Assembly (NCBI GenBank): GCA_009785875.1
Contig: WQUF01000097.1
Location: 1-7,010 of the forward strand
Length of the DNA stretch: 7,010 nucleotides
DNA from: Oscillospiraceae bacterium
Lineage (GTDB): Bacteria; Bacillota; Clostridia; Clostridiales; Clostridiaceae
Reading direction: 5' to 3'
Every line of letters starts with the position of its first letter. Positions within the stretch are counted from its first letter, which is position 1. Positions 1-6,305 of this stretch are shown piece by piece. The translations under genes and the position numbers were made by a program. Under the pieces are notes generated by a model. The model saw only the letters and a list, made by a program, of their open reading frames with translations. It was not told the DNA's origin and searched no databases.

Positions 1-357
1 AAGTCAGAACAAGAAAAAAATTGCAAATTATGTGGTAAATCTTATAACAAGATAGAAGGACAATACATTTATACTGATGCTCTAGGTAACCGAATCAAGC
101 CAGACTACCTCTCATATATGTTTCCCAAGTTTCTGGAGAAAAACGGATTTAGAAAGATGAGATTCCATGCATTAAGACACAGTTGTGCCTCGCTTCTCTT
201 ATCAAACGGAGTACCACTTAAACAGATTCAGGAATGGTTAGGACACAGTGACTTCGCAGTTACAGCGAATATCTATGCTCATTTGGAATTTGATTCAAAA
301 CTAGCATCAGCAGAGGCTATGGGATGGATCAAGAACACATCATTGGCGCAAGAATAG
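1..357 (+). CDS. Tyrosine recombinase (Tn916-type integrase), C-terminal part
   Basis: The frame is open from the first base, so this is the last 118 residues of a longer gene; the first in-window ATG (118) is internal. Tyrosine recombinases cut and rejoin DNA at att sites to integrate and excise mobile elements. Visible catalytic pieces, in window residue numbers, are the H-x-x-R box in FHALRHS (H56, R59), the LGH box (H82) and the nucleophile Tyr92 in NIYAHL. The first catalytic Arg and the Lys lie upstream of the window. The segments RFHALRHSCASLLL and IQEWLGHSDF are typical of phage/ICE integrases of low-GC Gram-positives. A CxxC (Cys8, Cys11) sits in the usually variable loop before the H-x-x-R box. 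The gene ends with TAG about 135-160 bp before the broken coupling-protein gene, as expected for an int gene placed at the end of its element. It converges on the minus-strand operon. Confidence 0.93.
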   Translation, partial: KSEQEKNCKLCGKSYNKIEGQYIYTDALGNRIKPDYLSYMFPKFLEKNGFRKMRFHALRHSCASLLLSNGVPLKQIQEWLGHSDFAVTANIYAHLEFDSKLASAEAMGWIKNTSLAQE

Positions 358-391
358 ATATTCCTTATATGTACACACGCTTCCTTAAGTG

Positions 392-409
392 TCCACTAAC
401 TTCCACTAA
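392..409. repeat. Direct repeat TCCACTAA x2, 10-bp period
   Basis: TCCACTAA occurs at 392-399 and again at 402-409, one helical turn apart, 35 bp after the integrase stop codon. Short direct repeats near element ends are the usual arm-type binding sites of the N-terminal domain of Tn916/lambda-type integrases. The repeat is seen directly; the integrase-binding role is inferred. Confidence 0.5.
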
Positions 410-416
410 GAATTTG

Positions 417-438
417 GGCAAACATTCAAGGCAAACAT
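417..438. repeat. Direct repeat GGCAAACAT x2, 13-bp period
   Basis: GGCAAACAT is present at 417-425 and 430-438, downstream of the TCCACTAA pair. Like that pair it lies between the integrase gene and the coupling-protein breakpoint. It could be a second set of integrase or excisionase sites, or chance in AT-rich DNA. Confidence 0.4.
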
Positions 439-488
439 GATAGAATTTGAAATTATTCTAACACAAAAAACTTAGTCAAATCAAGGCT

Positions 489-1853
489 TTATACAGTACT
501 ACTTGTGCTTTGGACAACTGTATGCCACATCATGATTGCAAATAAGAAACTGAAAGTCTTATCAGTATCAGGAAGGATTGCAAAGATGATGCTCTTTTGA
601 TCTGGATCTCCTAAACTATTAAGCTGCATTTCATCGTACATTAGAAGCTCACGAACCTCACTGATTGCAAGGGGAGCTAGTCGTACATTACAGCTTATTA
701 TGATTGACTTGAGAGTCTTACCAGCAGCTACCTTGAATTTCTTATAATAATTGAGTGAAAAGTCCTCTTCCACTGTGAGTCCACCTTTATCAGCTGGTTT
801 AACACCAGTGGTATTATGCCTGTATGCACTCTTAACCCATTTAAGACGTGATGTTTCTGTATTTTTTACCTTACGTGAAAATGCTTCTATATTTGAAGTT
901 AGACTCTGATCGGTTTTCTTCACCCATTTACCGCCATCCTCAATTTGTTTGAATAAGAGATCAAGAGGGGACAAGAAGTTTTCGTCTTCCTCTTTTGCTT
1001 CTGCCATATCGAGAAGGGTGATAAGACTTGATAGATTGTAATCCTTGGGAGCCATCCAATCACGTAAAAATGAGATGAGAGCTATATATAATAGTTGTTC
1101 ACTTTTCTCCCAAAAAGGATCAGATTTGCTAGAATCACTTGGAGTGGTGTTTTTGATAAGGCAGTTAACGAATTTTAAGATATCCTGGTCAGTTTTAACG
1201 TAAGCTAAAGGATTATAGTGAAGCGACTGTTTCATATTCCATAGATTGAATGACCGAACACTATAGTCATTTTGAACGAAGAAATTCCCATATTCAGGTA
1301 AAAGATCTCCCTTTGGATCGGTCAAGAAATAATCACCATAAAGCTGCATTAAATTAGGTTGTACCCAACAAAATGTCTTTCCAGATCCAGAACCACCAAC
1401 AACTAAGTTATTCCAGTTACGATCTAATTTGAACATAGGCTTTTGACGATCAACTTTCATACCAAATGTTTTCGAGAATACTATATTGTTGAATTCATTC
1501 TCAGTATCTTTAAAGACTAATCCTTCATTCACATTGCCCCAAGTTGCACTACCTTGTTCTTCATTGATTCGATAATTTCCTTGAAATGCGAAATACTTTG
1601 CCCAAATAAGCCATATAGATAGAAATGATAGAAGTCCGAAAAATAACGCTATTTCATCGATACTTATATAAAAAGGTCGATACAAAATTGCTGAGAATAC
1701 CGAATCAATTCCATAAGTGATATTCTCTGGAAATAAAACGTCAGTTTTGAGTATCTGGTCTATTAATCGATTACCAACGTAAAAGAGTATCAGCGATAAA
1801 ACTGCTGCTATACCAGAAGATTTTAGAATTTTATCATTCGCTTTTTTACTCAA
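489..1853 (-). CDS. VirD4/TraG-type type IV coupling protein, C-terminally truncated
   Basis: Coupling proteins are membrane-anchored hexameric ATPases that pass the relaxase-DNA complex to the mating channel. Seen here: two membrane segments near residues 13-31 and 66-85; Walker A GGSGSGKT at 153-160; DPKGDL at 179-184; WEKSEQLLYIALISFL at 248-263; and AAGKTLKSIIIS-x-NVRLAPL at 376-395. All are typical of the Firmicutes VirD4 family, normally about 600 residues. The protein stops at 454, right after FAIMMWHTV, where relatives continue toward the Walker B DEFAN motif. The last nine residues (VQSTSSTV region) do not look like the family. Without Walker B and the C-terminal third it should not work as an ATPase. 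The start is TTG at 1853 with AGAAGGA 3 nt and GGGAGAG 10 nt upstream; no better start precedes the first membrane segment. It is the last gene of the minus-strand operon. Confidence 0.92.
   Translation of the reverse strand: MSKKANDKILKSSGIAAVLSLILFYVGNRLIDQILKTDVLFPENITYGIDSVFSAILYRPFYISIDEIALFFGLLSFLSIWLIWAKYFAFQGNYRINEEQGSATWGNVNEGLVFKDTENEFNNIVFSKTFGMKVDRQKPMFKLDRNWNNLVVGGSGSGKTFCWVQPNLMQLYGDYFLTDPKGDLLPEYGNFFVQNDYSVRSFNLWNMKQSLHYNPLAYVKTDQDILKFVNCLIKNTTPSDSSKSDPFWEKSEQLLYIALISFLRDWMAPKDYNLSSLITLLDMAEAKEEDENFLSPLDLLFKQIEDGGKWVKKTDQSLTSNIEAFSRKVKNTETSRLKWVKSAYRHNTTGVKPADKGGLTVEEDFSLNYYKKFKVAAGKTLKSIIISCNVRLAPLAISEVRELLMYDEMQLNSLGDPDQKSIIFAILPDTDKTFSFLFAIMMWHTVVQSTSSTV
491..523. other. Possible recombination (att) core at the gene breakpoint
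   Basis: ATACAGT (491-497) and ACTGTAT (517-523) form a perfect 7-bp inverted repeat spanning 33 bp. The right arm lies in codons still matching the coupling-protein family (…MMWHTV), and the left arm overlaps the aberrant tail of that frame. Tyrosine-recombinase core sites are typically imperfect palindromes of roughly this size. Its location exactly at the breakpoint is suggestive, but a 7-bp match could be chance. Confidence 0.3.
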
Positions 1854-1940
1854 GTATCCTTCTCTCTCCCTTTTGTACTAATAATAGACCAGTTATACAT
1901 TTCTAAAGGTTATAAATCTTTAAAGCATCTTGCATGATGT
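1854..1940 (-). promoter_or_regulatory. Intergenic leader of the coupling-protein gene with its ribosome-binding site
   Basis: This 87-bp gap precedes the TTG start. Read on the minus strand it carries GGGAGAG (1864-1870) and AGAAGGA (1857-1863), a double purine-rich Shine-Dalgarno region that supports the TTG start. AT-rich hexamers such as TATAAC occur, but I see no convincing -35/-10 pair and no terminator. Confidence 0.45.
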
Positions 1941-2234
1941 TTATTTGGAAATATGCGATTGGATATGAACTTGTTGTGCCATTTCAATACTTGCCTCCTT
2001 TGCATATTTAATCTCAGACTCCAGTGATGGAGACGATGATATGATATTTTCATTGATCCATTTTTCGGCTATTTCTCGAATTATATCTGGTGATTTAACT
2101 TCAGGATTTTTGGCTAAAAATTCCCAGCCCCATGTTGGATTTTCAATTTCACCTGTTGATAAATTATAACAAAAATAGTTACTTCCTTCAGGAGATTGCA
2201 GTCCACCAAGTCCATCATTATAATGTTTCCAATT
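1941..2234 (-). pseudogene. In-frame C-terminal continuation after the TGA (97 codons)
   Basis: Reading on from the TGA at 2235-2237 in the same frame gives 97 sense codons to TAA at 1941-1943. It begins NWKHYNDGLGGLQSPEG, continues SNYFCYNLSTGEIENPTWGW, and then forms a charged helical stretch with REIAEKWINENI. This aromatic/Gly composition and the DGLGGLQSPEG-x2-YF-x-YNL-x-TGE motif look like a folded module, not random translation. There is no internal ATG until eight residues before QSHISK and no Shine-Dalgarno, so it cannot be an independent gene. With Trp at the TGA the joint reads LPEG-W-NWKHY. It is expressed only if the stop is read through or is a sequencing error; otherwise it is a decayed domain. 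Confidence 0.7.
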
Positions 2235-2705
2235 TCAGCCTTCAGGAAGATTTTTTGCAGGAGTTACTATAACATCAGACCATGTAGTATATTCATTAGT
2301 TTCCAAAGGTACCAAATCGTGCATTGGAGCTAGTGGCTTTGTGTTGCTGCTGATTTCCTTTGATGCTTTGCGATCATCTTTCGATTCTTTATCAAAAGAT
2401 TGAAGGGAGGTATAAACACCATTCCGGCTAATAACCCCATCAAGGCTCATGATAATCCATTTACCTTCACAAAGTTCTTGGTTTACGATTGCTCGTTTTA
2501 TAGCAATCTCATCCATACCATAATAGAATATATCTTCATCTTTATATCCTGGTGGTGGATCAAATCCATGATATTTTGCGATTAAAACACCGTAATTGGA
2601 TGAATCAAAGTCGTCTACATATCGAATAGAGACAGAATATAGGCATGATTCGTCATTAGGAAACATATTACTACTTTCCATATTGCTAGGTTCCGATTGC
2701 CTCAT
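2235..2705 (-). CDS. Hypothetical protein, N-terminal part of a gene split by an in-frame TGA
   Basis: I do not recognise a named family. The product is about 156 residues: a Ser/Asn/Glu-rich start, an ordered stretch (…YSVSIRYVDDFDSSNYGVL…, …IAIKRAIVNQELCEGKWIIMSLDG…), then a polar Lys/Ser/Glu linker ending …AKNLPEG at TGA (2235-2237). An ATG three codons earlier (2714) abuts AAGGAGG with no spacer. The ATG at 2705 lies 9 nt from that site and is the better start. Past the TGA the same frame stays open for 97 more codons and encodes protein-like sequence, so this is probably a full-length gene (about 254 codons) carrying a Trp-to-stop change. It follows the 371-aa gene by 26 bp from this start, in the same operon. 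Confidence 0.75.
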   Translation of the reverse strand: MRQSEPSNMESSNMFPNDESCLYSVSIRYVDDFDSSNYGVLIAKYHGFDPPPGYKDEDIFYYGMDEIAIKRAIVNQELCEGKWIIMSLDGVISRNGVYTSLQSFDKESKDDRKASKEISSNTKPLAPMHDLVPLETNEYTTWSDVIVTPAKNLPEG

Positions 2706-2714
2706 ATCAATCAT

Positions 2715-2721
2715 CCTCCTT
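2715..2721 (-). promoter_or_regulatory. Ribosome-binding site AAGGAGG deciding the start at 2705
   Basis: On the minus strand AAGGAGG runs directly into ATG (2712-2714), leaving no spacer for initiation there. The next in-frame ATG (2703-2705) is 9 nt away, a normal distance. This favours MRQSEP… over MIDMRQSEP… as the N-terminus. Confidence 0.65.
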
Positions 2722-2731
2722 AATTAGCAGT

Positions 2732-3847
2732 CTACAGAATCTTCTCATGTATCTCGTGTGTAGGTTCTGAATTATCTGCAAATTCAGATGATGCAAACCG
2801 AGCATTATCAATTTCTCCATCAAATGAGGCACCTTCTCGTTCTTTATCAAAAACATGAGTATCTATATTATGTGTTCCATTATTCTTTTCTCGGTTATAA
2901 ATCTCTTTCTTATTGTAGGTAATTGAGACAACATCTCCAGCGTTATAATCCTCATTTCTGCCATAGATCTTATAGAATTCTTCTCGATCTTGAGACTTAA
3001 TAGCGTATGCAGAGTAATAATTAGCACCTGTCCATTGCAATTGTGCAGCTTCCGTTGAAAAAGTAAATTCTTTTCCATATTTATCAATAGTAATCTTGAC
3101 AGTTTTAGCACCACTTTCTTTAATTGCATAAGCAATATCACGTTGCTTATGATAAATATGCTCTACATCATTACTTATTTCTTGTAGTTTTTCACATGTT
3201 AGTTTCTCAAGTGCTAGACCTGATTTCAATTTGTCGTGATTAATTTTATCGGCTGATCCCAAATACAATGTTGATAATTCATCGACACACTCATTTGGAT
3301 TTTTAACATAAGAGAAAATATCATTTTGATTAAAAAGTTTGGAATCGATGAAAGGAACATATACGATTTCTTTAATCGTCTTTCCTTCAAAAAAAGCATC
3401 CCTTGCTTTAGAAGAAGCATAATAAGGTAAGTCATTGAGCTGTTTTTCTGAAATAAATCCTTTAACTATAGATGGATCAGAATGAATTATATCTGATATA
3501 CGCTGTGCAACATTCTGAGCTAAATTTTCTCTTAGTTGATCTATTTTTTGAACACTTGAGTTATCAATTCCTAAAATTGTTTGAAAGCGATAATCAACAT
3601 CATAAAGCTTACCTGTACAACGACTATAGAAACCTCCATATTGAATAGGTCCATTGATATCAAAACAAATAATTTGGTTATCTTCAATATAACGATTATA
3701 TTTTTCTAAACTATAAAAGGCAACAATATCATCCGTTGCTTGATATTTAAAACATAGTTTAGCATACCCACTAGTTTTGACATTGATTAGATATGGGGTA
3801 GTGATACTATCATCATTAAGATATTTTATAAAATCATCTTTGTTCAT
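2732..3847 (-). CDS. Hypothetical 371-aa conjugative-element protein
   Basis: I recognise no named family. The sequence suggests three parts: an N-terminal mixed region (1-95) rich in Tyr/Phe/Asp; a middle region (about 96-245) with helical, charged segments such as IDQLRENLAQNVAQRISDII and LEKLTCEKLQEISNDVEHIY; and a compact module at about 248-320, KTVKITIDKYGKEFTFSTEAA through YNAGDVVSITYNKKEIY. In that last part β-strand-like stretches alternate with a DREEFYKIYGR helix. A polar acidic tail (320-371) follows. No signal peptide or membrane segment is seen, so it is presumably cytoplasmic. The ATG at 3847 has GAGGAGA 7 nt upstream, and the gene ends with TAG. It lies 51 bp after the DUF6273-like gene and 26 bp before the split gene. 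The last module resembles small domains shared among mobile-element multidomain proteins, but this is an impression only. Confidence 0.85.
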   Translation of the reverse strand: MNKDDFIKYLNDDSITTPYLINVKTSGYAKLCFKYQATDDIVAFYSLEKYNRYIEDNQIICFDINGPIQYGGFYSRCTGKLYDVDYRFQTILGIDNSSVQKIDQLRENLAQNVAQRISDIIHSDPSIVKGFISEKQLNDLPYYASSKARDAFFEGKTIKEIVYVPFIDSKLFNQNDIFSYVKNPNECVDELSTLYLGSADKINHDKLKSGLALEKLTCEKLQEISNDVEHIYHKQRDIAYAIKESGAKTVKITIDKYGKEFTFSTEAAQLQWTGANYYSAYAIKSQDREEFYKIYGRNEDYNAGDVVSITYNKKEIYNREKNNGTHNIDTHVFDKEREGASFDGEIDNARFASSEFADNSEPTHEIHEKIL

Positions 3848-3898
3848 TTTTTCATCTCCTCGTATAATGTTTGTAGTTCTATTGCGCCATCCTTTCTA

Positions 3899-4606
3899 TT
3901 ATCGTTCTCGTTGCATGTCAAATAACGATGATTCAGAACCATATGACATCTCAGCACTTGACTTACATGCTTGTCTTACTTCATCAATAAGTGATGGATG
4001 TTTAATTTCATGTGTAGATGGCACATCGCTATCATCTGGAATGACATGTAAAGGATGAGAAATGGCACATTCATTGATCTCTTTGAAATTTTGCTCACAT
4101 TCAAGCGTTAATGGCTGGATTGCGTTGGTTCTTAGATACCCATTTTTAGGTAGTGATGAAAACCAATCATCGATTGCTTTTCGGATCGAACCTGTATAAT
4201 GTCTTCCTACTTGCTCTTGATAGGAGATATATGGAACACCCCATTGTTTTGTTTCAATATATTGAGCATTAAAAAGCGTTTCTTTACTAATAAGAAGTGC
4301 CTTACTATCTTCTATAGCAAGTATTTTAAATTTGATTCCATCGATTTCTATGTTTTTGCCATAGCCTATAATGCCTGTATTATTGACCCACAATGCAGGG
4401 CGCACACCATTTTCAATGCGCATACTATTACTATAAAACGCTCCATCTTCTCCAACACTTGCAGCACGCCTTGGGTCACTACCTATAGATCGCAACCACC
4501 ACCAGTGATTTGTCCCTGTAACTAAGCGGTCATGCCAATCTGGTATATACTTCATGACTTCACTATACGATAAAATAAATGCTTTGCTTTGTGTATCGTT
4601 ACTCAT
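3899..4606 (-). CDS. DUF6273-like protein with apparently permuted domain order
   Basis: The product is 235 residues from ATG 4606, translationally coupled to the previous gene (TGATG overlap; AGAAGG 7-8 nt upstream). A GTG one codon earlier is the alternative start. N-terminal block: AFILSYSEV (9-17), WWWLRS (35-40), AASVGEDGAFYSNS (48-61) and GVRPALW (67-73). From memory of the family, these are the signature of the C-terminal half of DUF6273 domains. Next comes GIKFKILAIEDSKALLIS-x-E (90-109), then SIRKAIDDWFSSLP (140-153) and YLRTNAIQPL, matching what is normally the N-terminal half (…KWRIL…KALL-x-E-x-I…S-x-R-x-WL). The halves are therefore swapped. The tail (175-235) is polar. The WWLRS…GVRPAL pattern recalls C-type-lectin-like folds, so ligand binding is conceivable; function is unknown. 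A related copy lies at 6446-7010. Confidence 0.82.
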   Translation of the reverse strand: MSNDTQSKAFILSYSEVMKYIPDWHDRLVTGTNHWWWLRSIGSDPRRAASVGEDGAFYSNSMRIENGVRPALWVNNTGIIGYGKNIEIDGIKFKILAIEDSKALLISKETLFNAQYIETKQWGVPYISYQEQVGRHYTGSIRKAIDDWFSSLPKNGYLRTNAIQPLTLECEQNFKEINECAISHPLHVIPDDSDVPSTHEIKHPSLIDEVRQACKSSAEMSYGSESSLFDMQRER

Positions 4607-5112
4607 CACATTACCTTCTGTGCTTGTTCAGGTATATATGCATCTAGAGCATATGTTGCCATATCTAAAGATACTTCTCTAGCTTCTCTTCCTTCTGAAT
4701 CAAGGGATGGAGTACAATCGATTCCTATATCAGTTTTGATTGTTTTGATCACATCCCTCGTAAGTTCGAACTCATCATTCCAATGATCATCTAAAAAACT
4801 ACTTTGTGAAAGTACATCTCTTGCACCTTCGAGAAGCATAATCACTTGAAATGACTCAGGATTTTCGAATGGGTTTAAGCTTTCTCCTATATTTGACTTC
4901 CAATCATCAAATATCTCTCCAGCATCATCCCAGTATTGACGAATGAACTCTTTTGCTTCATATGAACTGCAAGATACTGATCCATTAGCATTTTCACCTT
5001 CGAAGAGTTTTAATGCTAAATCACAACTATAAACTATAGCTCCTTCGTAATCATCTAAAGCATCTGAAATCTTCTCAAGTAGCCAGTTTTTAAACTCTTT
5101 ACTGAAATCCAT
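4606..5112 (-). CDS. Hypothetical acidic 168-aa protein (DUF7222-like?)
   Basis: This is a soluble, strongly acidic protein. Residues 27-63 (IVYSCDLALKLFEGENANGS followed by YEAKEFIRQYWDD) and 80-90 (NPFENPESFQV), then FLDDHWNDEFELT (106-118), form a pattern I associate with an uncharacterised family common on plasmids and conjugative elements, possibly DUF7222. The family name is uncertain. No catalytic motif, signal or membrane segment is visible. The ATG at 5112 has AAAGGAG about 9 nt upstream, 22 bp after the preceding gene. It ends ATGTGA, overlapping the next start, so the two products are probably made in similar amounts. The high Asp/Glu content would fit a DNA-mimic role, but no antirestriction motif is seen. 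Confidence 0.85.
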   Translation of the reverse strand: MDFSKEFKNWLLEKISDALDDYEGAIVYSCDLALKLFEGENANGSVSCSSYEAKEFIRQYWDDAGEIFDDWKSNIGESLNPFENPESFQVIMLLEGARDVLSQSSFLDDHWNDEFELTRDVIKTIKTDIGIDCTPSLDSEGREAREVSLDMATYALDAYIPEQAQKVM

Positions 5113-5134
5113 TTATACACTCTCCTTTGTTATT

Positions 5135-5443
5135 TTAATTTCGTATCTGATTAAGATGCTTTAGTATATACTTTGCTGTATCTTGAGTATTCACTTTAGA
5201 TACTTCATTTGCCTGTTTTTTTTCGTCTTTTATTGAGGCTGTATCTTTTTCATCGAAAAATGTATATGACCCAGGTTCTTCAAGTGATCCTTCTTCTATG
5301 AATGCATTAGCTTCTTCAAGGGTTTCAAACTCATCGATATAACAATCATACTCATCATACACTCCACCAACATCGCCATCTTCAAAAGGACGACATATGA
5401 TACGTCCTATATCATTGATAATAGTTGTAACACGATAGATCAT
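5135..5443 (-). CDS. Small acidic hypothetical protein (102 aa)
   Basis: The N-terminal part (1-65) looks like a small α/β fold: MIYRVTTIINDIGRIICRPF, then an Asp/Tyr-rich loop (GDVGGVYDEYDCY), a helix FETLEEANAFIEEG (39-52), and SYTFFDE. The rest (66-102) is a Lys/Glu-rich linker ending in a short helix, DTAKYILKHLNQIRN. No known family is recognised. The start is ATG at 5443 with TTGGAGG 7 nt upstream, 31 bp after the preceding stop. The gene lies between the relaxase-like and DUF7222-like genes, and the spacing indicates co-transcription. Possibly an accessory or partner protein of the element. Confidence 0.82.
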   Translation of the reverse strand: MIYRVTTIINDIGRIICRPFEDGDVGGVYDEYDCYIDEFETLEEANAFIEEGSLEEPGSYTFFDEKDTASIKDEKKQANEVSKVNTQDTAKYILKHLNQIRN

Positions 5444-5474
5444 AATCTAACCTCCAAAAAACATTTAATATTCT

Positions 5475-6305
5475 TTATTTTGTCAATTGCTGATACACTT
5501 TTTGAAAGCGTTCGGGTGCATCTTTTTCTGCTTCTTCTGCCATGATTTTACTCACAATGCGAGCATCTTTACACTCAGATTCAAGATCATAACCTTTATC
5601 TTTAAAGGATTTACGAGAATAGTGGTTTACACCTTCTTCTTTATCGAGTGTTTCACCTCTGATTTGCCACCCATACCTTTCTCTACCATTCTTCTCCCAA
5701 AGCGGACTTGAAGGATGGATAAATAAGAACTCACCATCAGTAGCATCGATGGTTTTAACTCCACGAGCATTCAGTCGTTCTATGAAGTCCTGCTCATCAC
5801 GAGCTTCTTCACGAACTTCCTTGATAATTGAGGTAAGCTCATCTTTCCACTGTACTCTCTGTGCTCTATGCTGCTCAAGATCGCCATGTTCAACATTAAG
5901 GGTGTTGACATTAACATCTATACTGTCATGTGATTTGATGTAGTCATCAGGTAGATCATTATCAACTTCATTGGTTTGAGACGAGTTATTGAATATCTTC
6001 TCGGTTACTTCTTTATGAAGTTGCTCTAAAACTCTCTCTGCTCTTTGTGAATCATTTTTAGTAATCATAAGAGTAAGAGCACCATCTTCTGTGACATCCT
6101 TATGGCACTTTATATCATATTCTCTTACCATTGAGTAAGCAGCACTCATCTCTGTGTTACTCTCGAATGGTATACCTATAAATTCCTCGTTTCCTTGTAT
6201 TACAGACTTTGTTTGTGTGTATCCTTTGCGTTGCAGCCATGTCTGAAGTAGAGATTGTGCTGTACTTGTCATCTGGCTTCCGAATTCATCTCCATAATCT
6301 GGCAT
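5475..6305 (-). CDS. Hypothetical 276-aa protein, possible relaxase-associated domain
   Basis: The N-terminal region (1-100) has an amphipathic helix (MTSTAQSLLQTWLQRKG), then an ACT-like β/α pattern (EFIGIPF, AAYSMVREYDIKCHK, ALTLMITKND, AERVLEQLHKE). A polar linker (105-145) follows. The C-terminal region (151-240) reads VQWKDELTSIIKEVREEARD, DFIERLNARGVKT and RYGWQIRGETLDKEEGVNHYS. This resembles the segment following the nuclease domain in Gram-positive relaxases (…W-x2-L…I…F…L…GV…RG-x2-L…Y). No relaxase tyrosine/HxH centre is present, so it cannot nick DNA itself. It could be a relaxosome accessory or DNA-binding partner; this is inference. ATG 6305 has AAGGAAG 7 nt upstream. It is the first gene after the 140-bp gap. 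Confidence 0.8.
   Translation of the reverse strand: MPDYGDEFGSQMTSTAQSLLQTWLQRKGYTQTKSVIQGNEEFIGIPFESNTEMSAAYSMVREYDIKCHKDVTEDGALTLMITKNDSQRAERVLEQLHKEVTEKIFNNSSQTNEVDNDLPDDYIKSHDSIDVNVNTLNVEHGDLEQHRAQRVQWKDELTSIIKEVREEARDEQDFIERLNARGVKTIDATDGEFLFIHPSSPLWEKNGRERYGWQIRGETLDKEEGVNHYSRKSFKDKGYDLESECKDARIVSKIMAEEAEKDAPERFQKVYQQLTK

Larger units (their letters stand above)
358..488. other. Noncoding element end between int and the truncated coupling-protein gene
   Basis: About 130 bp separate two convergent genes. No ORF of note is seen. The stretch contains two pairs of short direct repeats (392-409 and 417-438) and an AT-rich hairpin TAGAAT/ATTCTA (441-460) that has no T-tract. The position, right after an integrase stop codon and just before a gene breakpoint, suggests it is the terminal region of the integrase-bearing element with arm-type integrase sites. 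That is inference; no second end is visible in this window. Confidence 0.5.

Noticed and set aside
441..460. Hairpin TAGAAT-N8-ATTCTA as a bidirectional terminator between the convergent genes
   Set aside because: The stem is only six A/T-rich pairs and no T-tract follows on either strand.
2235..2237. Genome-wide reassignment of TGA to Trp (code 4)
   Set aside because: TGA ends the 168-aa gene in a TGATG overlap, and translating through it gives sequence out of frame with the real next gene; no other gene here contains in-frame TGA.
2863..3435. Minus-strand frames at 2863-3141 and 3226-3435
   Set aside because: They are out-of-frame shadows within the 371-aa gene, rich in Leu/Met/Lys, with no domain-like content.
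4589..4786. Plus-strand open frames opposite the operon (e.g. 4589-4786, 4199-4525, 3777-4058, 5487-5711, 5749-5943, 2400-2585)
   Set aside because: Each lies opposite, or mostly opposite, a well-supported minus-strand gene; the peptides are Cys/Ser/Phe-rich with no recognisable domain.
4606..5112. ArdA-type antirestriction protein
   Set aside because: Size and acidity fit, but I see none of the ArdA motifs, and the NPFENPESFQV pattern belongs to a different family.
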